DNA from: Urechis unicinctus
Taxonomy: Eukaryota > Annelida > Polychaeta > Xenopneusta > Urechidae
Length of the DNA: 64,000 bases
NCBI GenBank assembly: GCA_034190875.2
Contig: CM067355.1
Location: 31,976,335 to 32,040,334 of the forward strand
Reading direction: 5' to 3'
The position numbers and the translations under genes were made by a program. This document shows, in pieces, positions 36,901 through 49,399 of this stretch; within the stretch, counting starts at the first letter, position 1; each line of letters starts with the position of its first letter. A model generated the notes under the pieces. It was not told where the DNA came from. It saw nothing but the letters and a program-made list of their open reading frames with translations, and ran no database searches.

Positions 36901-39317
36901 GGATTCAGTTTGGGATTCAGGGTCGGAGTTGTTGTTAAATCTGTCGACGTTTGGGTCTGTGTGTTGGATTCAGGTGTAAATTCAGGGTCGGAAGTTGTTA
37001 AATCTGTCGACGTTTCGTCTGTGGTGCTTGGATTCAGTTGTGGATTCAGGGTCGGAAGTTGTTAAATCTGTCGACGTTTCGTCTGTAGTGTTGGATACAG
37101 TTTGGGATTCAGGGCCGGAAGTTGTTAAATCTGTCGACGTTGGGGCTGTGGTGTTGGATTCGACAAATTTCAGGGTCGGAAGTTGTTAAATCTGTCGACG
37201 TTTCGTCTGTGGTGCTTGATTCAGCTGTGGATTCAGGGTCGGAAGTTGTTAAATCTGTTGACGTTTCGTCTGTAGTGTTGGATACAGTTTGGGATTCAGG
37301 GCCGGAAGTTGTTAAATTCGACGTTGGGGCTGTGGTGTTGGATTCAGGTGTAAATTCAGGGTTGGAAGTTGTTGAATCTGTCGACGTTGGTGCTGTGTGT
37401 GATTTGGATTCAGTTGTGAATTCAGGGTCGGAAGTTGTTGAATCTGTCGACGTTTCGTCTGTAGTGTTGGATTCAGTTGTGGGATTCAGGGTCGGAAAGT
37501 TGTTTGAATCTGTCGACGTTTCGTCTGTAGTGTTGGATTCAGTTTGGGATTCAGGGTCGGAAGTTGTCGAAATCTGTCGACGTTGGTCTGTAGTGTTGGA
37601 TTCAGATGGATTCAGGGTCGGAAGTTGTTAAATCTGTCGACGTTTCGGCTGTGGTGCTTGATTCAGCTGTGGATTCAGGGTCGGAAGTTGTTGAATCTGT
37701 CGACGTTTCGTCTGTAGTGTTGGATACAGTTTGGGATTCAGGGCCGGAAGTTGTTAAATCTGTCGACGTTGGGGCTGTGGTGTTGGATTCAGATGTAAAT
37801 TCAGGGTCGGAAGTTGTTGAATCTGTCGACGTTTCGTCTGTGGTGCTTGATTCAGCTGTGGATTCAGGGTCGGAAGTTGTTAAATCTGTTGACGTTTCGT
37901 CTTGTAGTGTTGGATACAGTTTGGGATTCAGGGCCGGAAGTTGTTAAATCTGTCGACGTTGGGGCTGTGGTGTTGGATTCAGATGTAAATTCAGGGTCGG
38001 AAGTTGTTAAATCTGTCGACGTTTCGTCTGTGGTGCTTGATTCAGCTGTGGATTCAGGGTCGGAAGTTGTTAAATCTGTTGACGTTTCGTCTGTAGTGTT
38101 GGATACAGTTTGGGATTCAGGGTCGGAAGATGTTGAATCTGTCGACGTTTCGTCTGTAGTGTTGGATTCAGCTGTGGATTCAGGGTCGGAAGTTGTTAAA
38201 TCTGTCGACGTTTCGTCTGTAGTGTTGGATACATTTTGGGATTCAGGGTCGGAAGTTGTTGAATCTGTCGACGTTTCGTCTGTAGTGTTGGATTCAGCTG
38301 TGGATTCAGGGTCGGAAGTTGTTAAATCTGTCGACGTTTCGTCTGTAGTGTTGGATACATTTTGGGATTCAGGGTCGGAAGATGTTGAATCTGTCGACGT
38401 TTCGTCTGTAGTGTTGGATTCAGCTGTGGATTCAGGGTCGGAAGTTGTTAAATCTGTCGACGTTTTCGGCTGTGGTGATGGATTCGGTTGTGAATTCAGA
38501 GTCTAAAGTTGTTATATCTGTCAACGTTTCGGCTGTCAAATCCATGGTTGTGTAATCAGTAGATGGTGTTGCGGTCGATTCTGAATCCGGTGTCAACCCA
38601 ACGTTCGAAGTTGCTAAATTCGTAAATGTATAAGCGGTTTCAGTTGCATTATCTTGGCCTGGAATCGTTATATTAGTAGGTGCATATGAGTCAAATTCCT
38701 GGATGAAATCAATGTCCACAATTGTCGATTCTGAATTAGTTGTGAGATTAGGTCTCATATATGTTAAATCTTTAAAAGATTCTAAAGCGTTATCTTTTGT
38801 TGCGGAAAGGTCAGATTCGGATATTGGTAACTCATTATGCTGTGTATAAGGGTGAAGGTCGGTGTTTTCTCTGAAGTCAAGCGATCGGTCTATAGCTCGA
38901 ACTCGCCTTGTTTGCACGATGTCTTCATTATCCACTCGGTCTGTTACCGCATGGTATGTCGATGTCAATTTCATAATATGATAGACTGAAAAAAAAGGAC
39001 ATTTTACCATGTCAAGCAAATTGAATATCGTCGGACGGCCAGGTTTCTATATATTTACAACGTAACCAATTTAGGGAAAATGTTGTTTGTTTCCAAAAGC
39101 TCTATATATGCAAAATCATTCATTCACTCTGGTGTCGTATCAGCGCTACGATACTCTTATCAATCGAGCTAATGTAATCAAGCCACTTTAAATCTACATT
39201 GCGGGACAAACACTGTTCTCCGGCGATGTATCAATAATCTTCCTCGAGAATGATGGCACCCAGCTCACCTGCTCCTAGTGACGCGATGCTACATAGAATC
39301 CGCCACACAACAGCCAT
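27850..39317 (-). CDS. Transmembrane mucin-like protein B (SEA domain, 21-residue repeats)
   Basis: Nine exons parallel to gene A: 39269-39317, 31801-38985, 31523-31608, 31260-31318, 29768-30027, 29130-29298, 28685-28861, 28203-28344 and 27850-27960. All junction phases agree with one another and with gene A. Order: signal peptide, unique segment with an RRVR basic site, a 6.7-kb Ser/Thr array of 63-bp units, SEA domain with YAPIPGYRYVNV and GKSVVVNYTV, the ten-cysteine EGF-like module, a Gly-rich membrane helix, and a tail ending VTTHL, which fits a class I PDZ-binding end. The nominal length is 2745 residues, but many small indels break the frame inside the array. Either the assembly is wrong there or the gene is becoming a pseudogene. 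The non-repeat exons are intact. Confidence 0.78.
28203..28344 (-). CDS. Gene B exon 8: cytoplasmic tail
   Basis: 142 bp. The acceptor is TTAATTTCAG|T and the donor GCG|GTAGGT. It encodes EAGFQQIPRSRDELQEYHYH then a Tyr-rich, acidic stretch (YLYNDNYSSV), offering several possible phosphotyrosine sites. Confidence 0.82.
28685..28861 (-). CDS. Gene B exon 7: membrane helix
   Basis: 177 bp. The acceptor is GTTTTACAG|C and the donor AGCAG|GTTGGT. CQESYLPIAHTTSC leads into the helix VIIGLTVGLGGGLLSISITL and the basic RKRKKK. The Gly-rich helix could favour tight helix packing. Confidence 0.87.
29130..29298 (-). CDS. Gene B exon 6: cysteine-rich EGF-like module
   Basis: 169 bp. The acceptor is TGTGCCAG|CG and the donor GCGT|GTAATA. 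CDRPTACQPCYVC and CHIRCDYDREHRQC are visible. Cysteine spacing is identical to gene A although most other residues differ. Confidence 0.85.
29768..30027 (-). CDS. Gene B exon 5: SEA core
   Basis: 260 bp. The acceptor is CATTTACAG|C and the donor GAAG|GTGAGT. It encodes YLKVHNEVGGHMEEVEDQLE, then EGKSVVVNYTVTYDLEEV and the closing helices. GKSVVV sits where self-cleaving SEA domains have G-S-V-V-V, so cleavage is possible but uncertain. Gene A has a 48-bp repeat expansion at this place; gene B does not. Confidence 0.85.
30350..31000. repeat. G/T-rich degenerate minisatellite in gene B intron
   Basis: Units of about 22-25 bp built on GTGTAAAGTGGGGTGG and TGGTTGGT lie in the intron between gene B exons 4 and 5. 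On the coding strand this is a C/A-rich tract. A C-rich run lies at 31143-31170. Confidence 0.88.
31260..31318 (-). CDS. Gene B exon 4: SEA PGY segment
   Basis: 59 bp. The acceptor is TTGCAG|TTA and the donor AAG|GTAATA. It encodes LNEAYAPIPGYRYVNVTPT, closer to the SEA consensus than gene A. Confidence 0.82.
31523..31608 (-). CDS. Gene B exon 3: start of SEA domain
   Basis: 86 bp. The acceptor is ACATATAG|GA and the donor TCG|GTAAAA. It encodes GETLNMSSSLRLNGTWGGDD then LEDNLIVS, alignable with gene A exon 3 but seven codons shorter at its end. Confidence 0.75.
31801..38985 (-). CDS. Gene B exon 2: 63-bp repeat mucin array, frame broken
   Basis: 7185 bp. The acceptor is TTTTTTTCAG|TC and the donor TTGG|GTAAGC. 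A unique segment of about 130 codons (YHIMKLTSTYHAVTDRVDNE onward) precedes about 100 units of 21 residues such as STDSTTSDPEFTTESITTAE. Diverged units at the 3' end keep the 63-bp period (TTGAEFPPSSS then TAITTEQS), and the exon closes LPKIPPPTHKPDLG. Numerous one- or two-base indels interrupt the frame, mainly between about 32990 and 38470, often in short G or T runs. The net exon length is still a multiple of three for the required phases. Confidence 0.7.
31860..38560. repeat. 63-bp tandem array
   Basis: Plus-strand unit contains GTTGAATCTGTCGACGTTTC, a GCTGTGGTGATAGATTCAG-type segment and TTGTGAATTCCGGGTCTGAA. The central units are very similar to one another; both edges are diverged. It corresponds to the mucin array of gene B. 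Confidence 0.95.
39269..39317 (-). CDS. Gene B exon 1: start and signal peptide
   Basis: ATG at 39317. It encodes MAVVWRILCSIASLGAG, hydrophobic with one early Arg. The donor is GCAG|GTGAGC, phase 1 as in gene A. Confidence 0.75.
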
Positions 39318-39811
39318 ATTAATCCTTTCACAATCAGGGACTCTCTCGAGCCTGTCAGCCTTACTCTAATCAACCCGTGCTCTGTATTGTATTTTCTGTG
39401 GACTCCCACCATGAACGTTCCCCAATATAACCTTTGGCACTGGTAACGTGTAGCAGGTGTCAACGGGGCTGTTTGCGGAAAGGAATCTGTTAAGGTGTGG
39501 TGTTAAGCTGCCAAGACGATGACACGGCGTCAATCAGGTATGTACTACGGCTTATCGATGGTATCAGTGCTGCATTAGGCAATATGTGGGCACACCTTAA
39601 AAAACTTACATTGAGTGTGTTTTCAAGTCTCGTTATGACTCGAATCCGCACCAATAAAGGTATAAATCACGCCGATTACATATATAGGTCCTGATTGTTA
39701 TTGACCTGATAAGCACTGAGGTGTATGTGGAGCAAATAACAACCAGTACTATGACAGATTCTGATGCGATATTCGTGGTCTTGCGAGCACGGATAGGTTT
39801 GTCGGGGTTAT
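39318..39811. other. Region upstream of gene B, no gene
   Basis: No recognisable gene or clear promoter element. The open frame at 39275-39463 (minus) overlaps gene B exon 1 in another frame and is a shadow. Confidence 0.45.
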
Positions 39812-39937
39812 GAGGACTTAATCATCGAAGAGGACTTAATCATCGAAGAGGACTTAATCATCGAAGAGGACTTAATCATCGAAGATGACTTAATCATCGA
39901 AGGGGACTTAATCATCGAAGAGGACTTAATCATCGAA
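39812..39937. repeat. 18-bp minisatellite, seven copies
   Basis: GAGGACTTAATCATCGAA repeated seven times, with one-base variants in copies 5 and 6. Confidence 0.97.
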
Positions 39938-40233
39938 TCACACTCGGTGGTAGGATCGTGTTGTTGTGTATATTAACAAACAGGAAGATAAATGACCCAC
40001 TTCATGAATAAAGCGTTAATTCAGGCGGGGCATTTTCACTAGTTTTCAGAGAGGAGCGTGATTGTTTCAATCGAATTCCTAGGGACCTGGCGCTACATGT
40101 CTGGTATAATATGACCCTCGCTTACCGTATTGAACTATAATGTACCGCTGGAATATGCGCGTGAAATATCAGTAATTATCCGTCCAGTTTTGATGCGACT
40201 GGCAGGGCGTGAGTTTAGTTATAGGTCCTGCGA

Positions 40234-40480
40234 TCACCTCAAGTATATAAGTGTTTCTTGGCTAAAACCACATTGATATACGGTCTCTGCCGTGGATACA
40301 TACGGATTACATTTATGAGGAAATTCACACCCCCTATATGTAGCAGATGTAGGAAGGGTCACCTGAATTTCGTAATCTTTGAAACCGCAGCGCTCCCTGC
40401 TGTTAGCCGCCTGACTAGGTAGAGCCTCCGTCAGATAGTACATGCTGATTGTTGCTATGGCTTTTATTATGTGCTGAAAA
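40234..40480 (-). other. Unidentified exon-like open frame
   Basis: On the minus strand GGGATTTTCAG gives a possible acceptor. An open segment follows, ending in CGFKDYEIQVTLPTSATYRG, CEFPHKCNPYVSTAETVYQC and a TGA at about 40234. The spaced cysteines suggest an extracellular module, but I do not recognise a family and no neighbouring exon was found. It lies about 0.9 kb upstream of gene B. Confidence 0.25.
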
Positions 40481-40491
40481 TCCCCCAACAT

Positions 40492-41300
40492 TCAAGGTGA
40501 ACCGATCACCATGTCCCGCCTTTTAATGGTATTTGCATATAATTAGGGACCTATCTTTTCTTTTATTAGAGATTGAACTTCAGTTGAATCATACATGATA
40601 TCCATGTTTTGCGTTGCAATTGAAAAGAAACGGCAATAGAACAGGAGCAGGACGTCACCAGGTGGCGCTGTCATTGGTTTAGGGAACAGCCCAACATTTT
40701 ATTTTTCAAACTACTAAAGAAACCGTACCGGTCTGGAGCTGTCATCTTTCTTTGCAGATAGTGTCTACCACACGATCAGAAAGGGATTAAAAAAGGTTCG
40801 CATCAATTTTGCGGTTGTCAACTCTGAAACGATAATTAATGCTCAGACTAAGCTCTTTCATCTGAGTTGACTATTAATGCAAACGATATTCTCCAATAAA
40901 CGCTTCACCAAAACAATTTTCTATTCAATAGCAGTGTCGTATTTTGTACATATTTAAATTCAGTTAAAGACTTGTCACCGCCCCATTGTCTGTATAACCG
41001 CTCCAGTGGCGTTGTCCCAGCTGCACGCAGGTTTGAAAATCATAAGTGAAGATGAATTATCGAGACAACATACATAGCATGAAAGTAGATAGAAACACGG
41101 CGATCGCGATCGGTCCATTACATCATAATTCATTGACAAGACTGGCTTCAAGTGGAGCAGTTTCATTGCTTGGTGGCGCTCAAACAAAACAACTTGTTCT
41201 TTCTTGCTCTGGTAGAACCGAAGTCGAACGGACATCGTCCTCTGCAGTCCTTGACTAAGTAAAGCGGACACATTTTTCTGTTGCGTAGCGGCGAATCGAC
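40492..41300. other. No gene recognised
   Basis: Unique sequence. Open frames at 40975-41271 on the two strands overlap one another and show no family signal. Confidence 0.45.
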
Positions 41301-41302
41301 TT

Positions 41303-42515
41303 GGCTAGGATCATTGTGAGTAAATCGACACAGGCAGCTGTATACTGGGTTAGGATCATTATGAGATACTGACAGAGTGAGCTGTATACTGGGCTAGGAT
41401 CATTATGAGGTACTGACAGAGGGAGCTGTATACTAGGCTAGGATCAATAAGAGGTACCTACAGAGGCAGCTGTATACTGGGCTAGGATCATTATGAGGTA
41501 CTGACAAAGGGAGCTGTATACTGGGCTAGGATCAATAAGAGGTACTGACAGAGGGAGCTGTATACTAGGCTAGGATCAATAAGAGGTACTTATAGAGGCA
41601 GCTGCATACTGGGCTAGGATCAATAAGAGGTACCTACAGAGGCAGCTGCATACTGGGCTAGGATCATTATGAGGTACTGACAGAGGGAGCTGTATACTGG
41701 GCTAGGATCATTATGAGGTACTGACAGAGGGAGCTGTATACTGGGCTAGGATCATTATGAGGTACTGACAGAGGGAGCTGTATACTGGGCTAGGATCAAT
41801 AAGAGGTACTGACAGAGGGAGCTGTATACTGGGCTAGGATCATTATGAGGTACTGACAGAGGCAGCTGTATACTGGGCTAGGATCATTATGAGGTACTGA
41901 CAGAGGCAGCTGTATACTGGGCTAGGATCATTATGAGGTACTGACAGAGGGCGCTGTATGCTGGGCTAGGATCATTATGAGGTACTGACAGAGGGAGCTG
42001 TATACTGGGCTAGGATCAATAAGAGGTACTGACAGAGGGAGGTGTATACTGGGTTAGGATCATTATGAGGTACTGACAGAGGGAGCTGTACACTGGGTTA
42101 GGATCATTATGAGGTACTGACAAAGGGAGGTGTATACTGGGCTAGGATCATAAGAGGTACTACAGAGCTGTATACTAGGATCATTATGAGGTACTGACAG
42201 AGGGATGTGTATACTGGGTTAGGATCATTATGAGGTTACTGACTGTATACTCAGCTAGGGAGCTGTATACTGGGGGCTAGGATCATTATGAGGTACTGAC
42301 AGAGGGAGGCTGTATACAGAGGGGGCTAGGATCATAAGAGGTACTGACAGAGGGAGCTGTATACTGATCAGAGGTACTGGAGCTGTATACTGGGCTAGGA
42401 TCATTATGAGGTACTGTCAGAGGGAGCTGTATACTTATCATTATGGGTACTGTAGGATCCTGGGCTAGGATCATTATGAGGTACTTTCACAGGCCGCTGT
42501 ATACTAGGCTATGTT
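41303..42515. repeat. 44-bp minisatellite, about 27 copies
   Basis: Unit GGGCTAGGATCATTATGAGG then TACTGACAGAGGGAGCTGTATACT. Copies alternate between TCATTATGAGG and TCAATAAGAGG. The last quarter (after about 42150) has truncated and fused units. Confidence 0.96.
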
Positions 42516-43334
42516 CCCTCAAACTATGACACGCCTCCCTCACGCCATGACACACCCCTTGCACTATAATTCATCCCTTGAACTATGACACACCCCTTGC
42601 ACTACATCATAAGTCGTAGGAGTGTCAGTCCAGTGGATTCATTATAAGTTAGGAGCTTCAACTAAGTTCGAGTATGCAATCAAGCATGTTACGAATACGC
42701 AATCAGGAAGGTCTCGATTAACTATTCCTTATGCAACCTGTCTCTGCTACGGGACCCGCCTAGAATAAGCTCTATGTGTAAGGTGATATATTCATTACAG
42801 TGGCATTGACACATCGGCAAGAGCTCAAGGGGGATCAAAAACATTCCATCGAGGGCACGTTTGATAATGATGACTAGAAGGTGTGTGTAGGGGAGGGGGG
42901 CTTAACTGTAAATACTCGCTAGACAAGTGGTGGTACAGCTGTGTTCAGTATTCATGTTCTAGTTTGATGTACCGTTAAATGCTCACAATTGATAGCCTAA
43001 CATCATGCTTAAGTCAAGTAAGCAGTTAGATGATTTCATGATAAAGGTTTTTTGAGCAAGTTTGATCTCATGGTGTTGAAATGATGATTGAACTTTACAT
43101 AGCAAGCTTACATATATTCTCTGGATTGGTCCAAATTATTCGTAAATCTTTAACACATCGCTCCATGTGGAAGCTGAGCTCATTGTACACATAGTTAATG
43201 CAACTTTTGGACAGAAAGAAAATTTGCAACCATTGATCGCATGTTGTATTTGATAATGTATTTGAGTTGAATACATAGGAATTTATGTGTATTTGATAGT
43301 TTTGTAATGGTGAGACTTGACTTGTACGGTATGA
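42516..43334. other. No gene recognised
   Basis: A short degenerate repeat of CACGCC/ACTATGACAC units at 42525-42605 is followed by unique sequence. Confidence 0.45.
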
Positions 43335-43462
43335 CTTATTTGGTCACATGACCAAGACGGAATATATCGAAGGCGAACTTATTTGATCACACGACCAAGA
43401 CGGAATATATCGAAGGCGAACTTATGTGGTCACATGACCAAGACGGAATATATCAAAAGCGA
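43335..43462. repeat. 44-bp tandem repeat, three copies
   Basis: Unit GGTCACATGACCAAGACGGA then ATATATCGAAGGCGAACTTATTTG. Each unit carries the palindrome GGTCACATGACC or a variant, which includes an E-box-like CACATG. Confidence 0.92.
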
Positions 43463-44450
43463 GGTGACTCGGCTGTGAGGGAACTTGATAGAGGGAGCGC
43501 AGAGGTACGTGACTCTCAGGGAGGGACTCATGAGTGTTGAAATTATATCAAACGGGATATCTTCTGCCTTTATAAACACGACGGTCGTTGAATGCGACGC
43601 CGTGGGTAAGGTAAGTGTAGGATTTAACGGCACACTAACAGTAAGATGTTATATGATGCCTGAAAAGGTGAGGTAAATAGGAGTTAATAAGATTAACCTG
43701 ATTAAGCAGCCGCCGCCAAGGATACATGGAAAAGAGATGAATATAAATATGGGTGAAGATGAGCTGGTAGAAGAAGATGAAAAAGGTAATAATACTAATG
43801 ACTATCCTAGGTCATGTCACCACCTGCCGATAAACTTGACCAAGCCATTCCTGCCTCGTGTCCAAAGTGTTGCACGGGAGTTGTCGCTAGCGAAAGTACC
43901 TCATGTCGGGAATATCCGTGTCCTCTACACTGAGGAGCGGATATTTTCCGGCGACGTTTGGGTAATGTCGGATGAGATGATCGGCTGTCATTATAGCCTC
44001 TCTGCCGCGAGGTGTCGAACCACCCCGTCCCCATCCCAGGCTGTAAGATAACAAACGGAGGAAAACAAATATCATATCGAGTCGGTCGCGTATGCCTCAG
44101 CTCAACTTTTCATCAGACCAAAAAGAGATTACCGCTGGCCCATCGACTCATGTCTTTGACGTCTTTATGAGAAATAAATGTTTCCATATTCACTGGAATA
44201 GCAATGATAAACGACTGTGACACTATTTAGGAAGGCCGCAGTATTATCATCTTTGGCAAAAGTTGACGAGAACCGGACAAAATGAGGATCTGATATAATT
44301 CAAATAACAGCAATTTATTAGGTAAACAGGAAATACAAAAGCCAAAGAGTTATGTGAGGACAATATAGCAAACCATATCAAAACAATCCCCAAAATGTTT
44401 TTTACAGCATTAAACTGGTTTTCTGTGCAAACGCTCTTGCCTTATCAGCG
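43463..44450. other. No gene recognised
   Basis: Contains an acidic plus-strand frame (GEDELVEEDEKG near 43750) and a Cys-rich stretch in another frame (CPKCC near 43862). Neither has convincing splice context or family identity. Confidence 0.4.
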
Positions 44451-44458
44451 TAATTGAA

Positions 44459-45345
44459 TTCCTAGAGGATGTTACTAAAATGATAGACACTGGGTGTCCC
44501 ATAGATTTTGTTCACTTGGACTTTCAGAAAGCGTTTCATAGAGTTTCCCACCAGTGGCCATGGTGTCAGCGGTAAGGTATAAGCTTGGACAAATTGATGG
44601 CCGAGTAACATAAGACAGAGGGTGGTGATAAATGGCATTGAATCAGATTGGTCAAGCGTTATTCGCGGTGTCCGTCAAAGGTCGCTCCTGGGGCCAATTA
44701 TCTTCTTAAACTACATGAATGATCTAGATACTGCTGTTGACATAGCATGTTTAAAAATAGCAAAGTGAAGAAGAAAAACCAGGTTCATAACTTACACCCG
44801 AGCTTATATAGCACATAAGTCTGTGAAAATGCGACTTAACCTAACACAAGTAAAGCCCTACATATTGGTCAAACAAACAAACATTTTGATAACAATGGGC
44901 GATTCTGCTCTAGAACAGGTGTATAGGGACGGGATTTGGGAGACATAATTGATCAGTCATTCATATATAGCAAACACTGCAGTGCTTCTGTCGTGAAGGC
45001 AAACCGAGTTGCTGGAATGATCACACAAACGTTGACAAATCACTTTATGGGAGCTTTTATCGAACTCTACATGACACTGGTAATGCCCCATAATACGCAA
45101 CTGAGCGTGAAATAGAACTATGAGACGAGCAATACAGCTCCTAACAGGTTGATTTCAGTTACGAACAAAGACATTTATCAGGAGGGACAGTTCATTAGAC
45201 CCTGTAAAAAAAACCAGCTTGATGTGTTTTTTAAGGACAAAAGACAAAGGTTTAAGCGATATTTTAACCCGGCTTTTTCGTGATATTATCTGAACAATGT
45301 AGGAAATTGCTATTAACAAATGGCAGGGCACTTCAGGGCCAAACA
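44459..45345 (+). pseudogene. Non-LTR retrotransposon reverse transcriptase, decayed
   Basis: FLEDVTKMIDTGCPIDFVHL then DFQKAFHRVSHQ is the RT palm motif of Jockey/CR1-type elements. After a frameshift, RQRVVINGIESDWSSVIRGV and LLGPIIFLNYMNDLD follow, then RDLGDIIDQSFIYSKHCSAS and KANRVAGMITQT. The catalytic FADD box that should follow MNDLD is missing and several frameshifts are present, so it is inactive. Its 5' end (endonuclease) is absent. Confidence 0.85.
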
Positions 45346-45599
45346 GACTTTTCGCTAAGGCCACCCATCGCCACGAGGTTTTGGGTGGCCATCATTGAAA
45401 ATCAACGCATGTCGGTCACTGATAATCTAACAGATTAATGTGATCGCCCGATTTGAGGGGTCGGGATTGTTGTCTAACAGCGTTGGTGAGCAGTTTATAG
45501 GAGCAAAGTAGACACGTAGTATTAACATGTTTCATTAAACTATCATGAAAAACTGTCGGGATGTAAAATACCGCGTTCCGCCTAAATCTGTATCTCGTA

Positions 45600-45752
45600 C
45601 GAACGTCCTCGTATTGCCGGTGAACGTTCTCGTATTGCCGGTGAACGTTCCCGTATTGCCGGTGAACGTTCTCGTATTGCCGGTGAACTTCCTCGTATTG
45701 CCGGTGAACGTCCTCGTATTGCTGGCGAACGTTCTCGGATAGCCGGTGAAGA
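45600..45752. repeat. 21-bp minisatellite, about seven copies
   Basis: Unit GTATTGCCGGTGAACGTTCTC. Being a multiple of three it gives a false repetitive peptide on each strand. No gene context. Confidence 0.93.
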
Positions 45753-47083
<1,331 letters not shown>

Positions 47084-47418
47084 ACCCACAAAGTAAGTAT
47101 ATCTATGTATACGCGCAGAGCCACCGACCCTTCATGTGGATTTTGACACAGATAATGTTCCATCTCAGTGCTTGTATTGCTCTTGTCTTGGGTTGTTAGA
47201 CGCATACAAGCAGGTTTGGAATGTAGATAGTTTAAATTTTGTCCATCATAATATGGATGTGACAATCACTTCACTGCTTAAGATTAGGATACTACTCGCT
47301 TACAAAGATGGGGATGTGTGTGGACAAAGGAACACATTGGGTTGCCCTTATCAGAGAAGCCATGCTTATACGAATTATCTGATTATTTCCATCTTACACT
47401 AACACTGAAGTTTTCTGG

Positions 47419-47452
47419 TGGGGGGGGGGGGGGGGGGGGGGGGGGGTGGGGA
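47419..47452. repeat. Poly-G tract
   Basis: More than 25 consecutive G, then T and further G. It can form a G-quadruplex and is a likely place for length errors. The surrounding 47081-48759 holds nothing recognised. Confidence 0.95.
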
Positions 47453-48759
47453 TTACATTACTTTCAATCTAATTATGCTATAATATGTGTTCCAGACCAT
47501 AACAGTGATTTGTTGGTTGAACTTAAAGGAAGCGCTTCACCTCGTGGATTGTGGAACGCAAGCACAGGAAGAGGAAAGGTAGTATATGTTATTGATATAT
47601 TTATGTGAAATGAACGATTAATTTGCTAATTTTCTCCATACCCTCCTGCCACTGCTGCTTGAACGTCTGTATGCAGCTGTCGACCATGGGGGAGAAGTTG
47701 TCATTGATGTGTCTGGGAAGCAAGAAGCAAGGGCCGGTCTATTTATTCTACAGTACTTCCATAATTACCAGATCTTACCTTGTATTTGACATATGTTCTA
47801 AGTAATTGTTTACCCTTCTCATTAAACTTGATGTTTGAATGATTGAGTCAGTCACTTTTTGGCCATAATTATCATCAAGGCAAAATGTTACCCATTTATG
47901 TTAAATTCAATTATGATCTGGTATATTACTGAGTACAGTTATTGAATCTGATCTACTACATTAATGTCCCATTGACAATCATGTATATATGTATTCCTCA
48001 AGGGCGCATATATTTCTTTGTAGATGGTCAGTGTCTTTATGCAAATGATGAGATGATCTTGTTGCTGAGAAAGCTTCATTTAAATTAGACCTGCCAGAAT
48101 GGTACTCACTGATCATTTTGTATGATGAATTTGATTATCATTGGTTTTTCTTTCCGGGATATAAAAGTAGCTGTCGATGTACATATGTTATGAAAAGTGG
48201 TTTGGTATCAGTGCTCCTGTGCATTAATGATTTGTAGTATTATACAGCTGTTACATGTGATTGCCTCGGTTACCTGATTTTTAATCATAACACTAAGGTT
48301 GGCCCTATATATAACCGACTTTAGCTGGTAAACCCCCTGTTAGGTGTGTTATGTTGCTCTTTTCACAGAAATGTACTACAATGGCGCTTGTTAGTACCTC
48401 TCTTCTACTTCAGTAAACGTGGGCTTAATTTGGAGAAAAGACCATTAACAGCTAAGGCTGGTTTCTCTTTCAACCAATACTAACAAAGGCCGAATAATTC
48501 AGTAACTATCATGTAAAATTTTTGAAGTAAACTCTGTCTTGTACATTTGATCACGTGTACAAGATGTTGCCATCGCACAGGAGCAGACGCCTCCACTAAT
48601 CCACTTAATGTCCTCGTGACATCAACATGTCATTCCAGCAGAATGGCGCTCGTCCTCGCGTCGAGTTCCGAGTTTTTGCAAACGTTCGTCAACAACAGTT
48701 TTGCCGTTGAGGAAGTCGTAGACCGGGGCTAACGCATGCCCGAGTTCTCTACTACAATT

Positions 48760-48987
48760 CATGTGTTACTGCGCGGGGTTATCAGGGTCAGATTCATCCA
48801 ATGAAAAGTTAATCGAAGTTTATATATATGTATATTCATGTATTACTGCGCGGGGTTATCAGGGTCAGATTCATCCAATAAAAAGTTAATCGAAGTTTAT
48901 ATATATGTATCATGTGTTACTGCGCGGGGTTATCAGGGTCAGATTCATCCAATGAAAAGTTAATCGAAGTTTATATATATGTATATT
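48760..48987. repeat. 73-77-bp tandem repeat, three copies
   Basis: Each unit runs from CATGTGTTACTGCGCGGGGT through AAGTTAATCGAAGTTTATAT. The three copies are nearly identical. Confidence 0.96.
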
Positions 48988-49281
48988 GGTTTGATTGGAT
49001 TGCAAGGCGCCTCCACAGGGCCGTTAGAGAAGCAGCGAATCATTGCCATAGGCCACGACTATCAGGTCCTTGGTAGCATGTTTGTAGGGTGTACCCTACA
49101 ATTGTACACCCCAACATTGACACCCAATCATTCTCAAATAATTGGGTGAATGTGGACCTCAAATAACTTTACTTTCCTTATCCTAAAGAAACACATCGAA
49201 CTTTGTGTTGTGAAGGAATGAATAACCGATCGTCAATTAGTTAGCACGAAAAGCAACTATTAGCGCCGAGTGATTAACACG

Positions 49282-49386
49282 CAGGCACTCATGTTCGGAC
49301 ATCATGATTTCCCTACACTAGCATTATGATATTACATCATAATGCAATGGACTTAACAAATCATGATGTCCGAACTCGGGTGCCTG
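49282..49386. repeat. Nested hairpin element
   Basis: The outer arms (CAGGCACTCATGTTCGGACA.. at 49282 and its complement ending ..GGGTGCCTG at 49386) pair over 29 bp with three mismatches. Inside, GCATTATGAT and ATCATAATGC form a second perfect 10-bp stem around ATTAC. It may be a small foldback transposon. Confidence 0.8.
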
Positions 49387-49399
49387 TGGATCAACAAGT

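Noticed and set aside
32119-38506. Numerous plus-strand open frames with SGSEVVESVDVSSVVLDS repeats
   Set aside because: Antisense shadows of the gene B 63-bp array.
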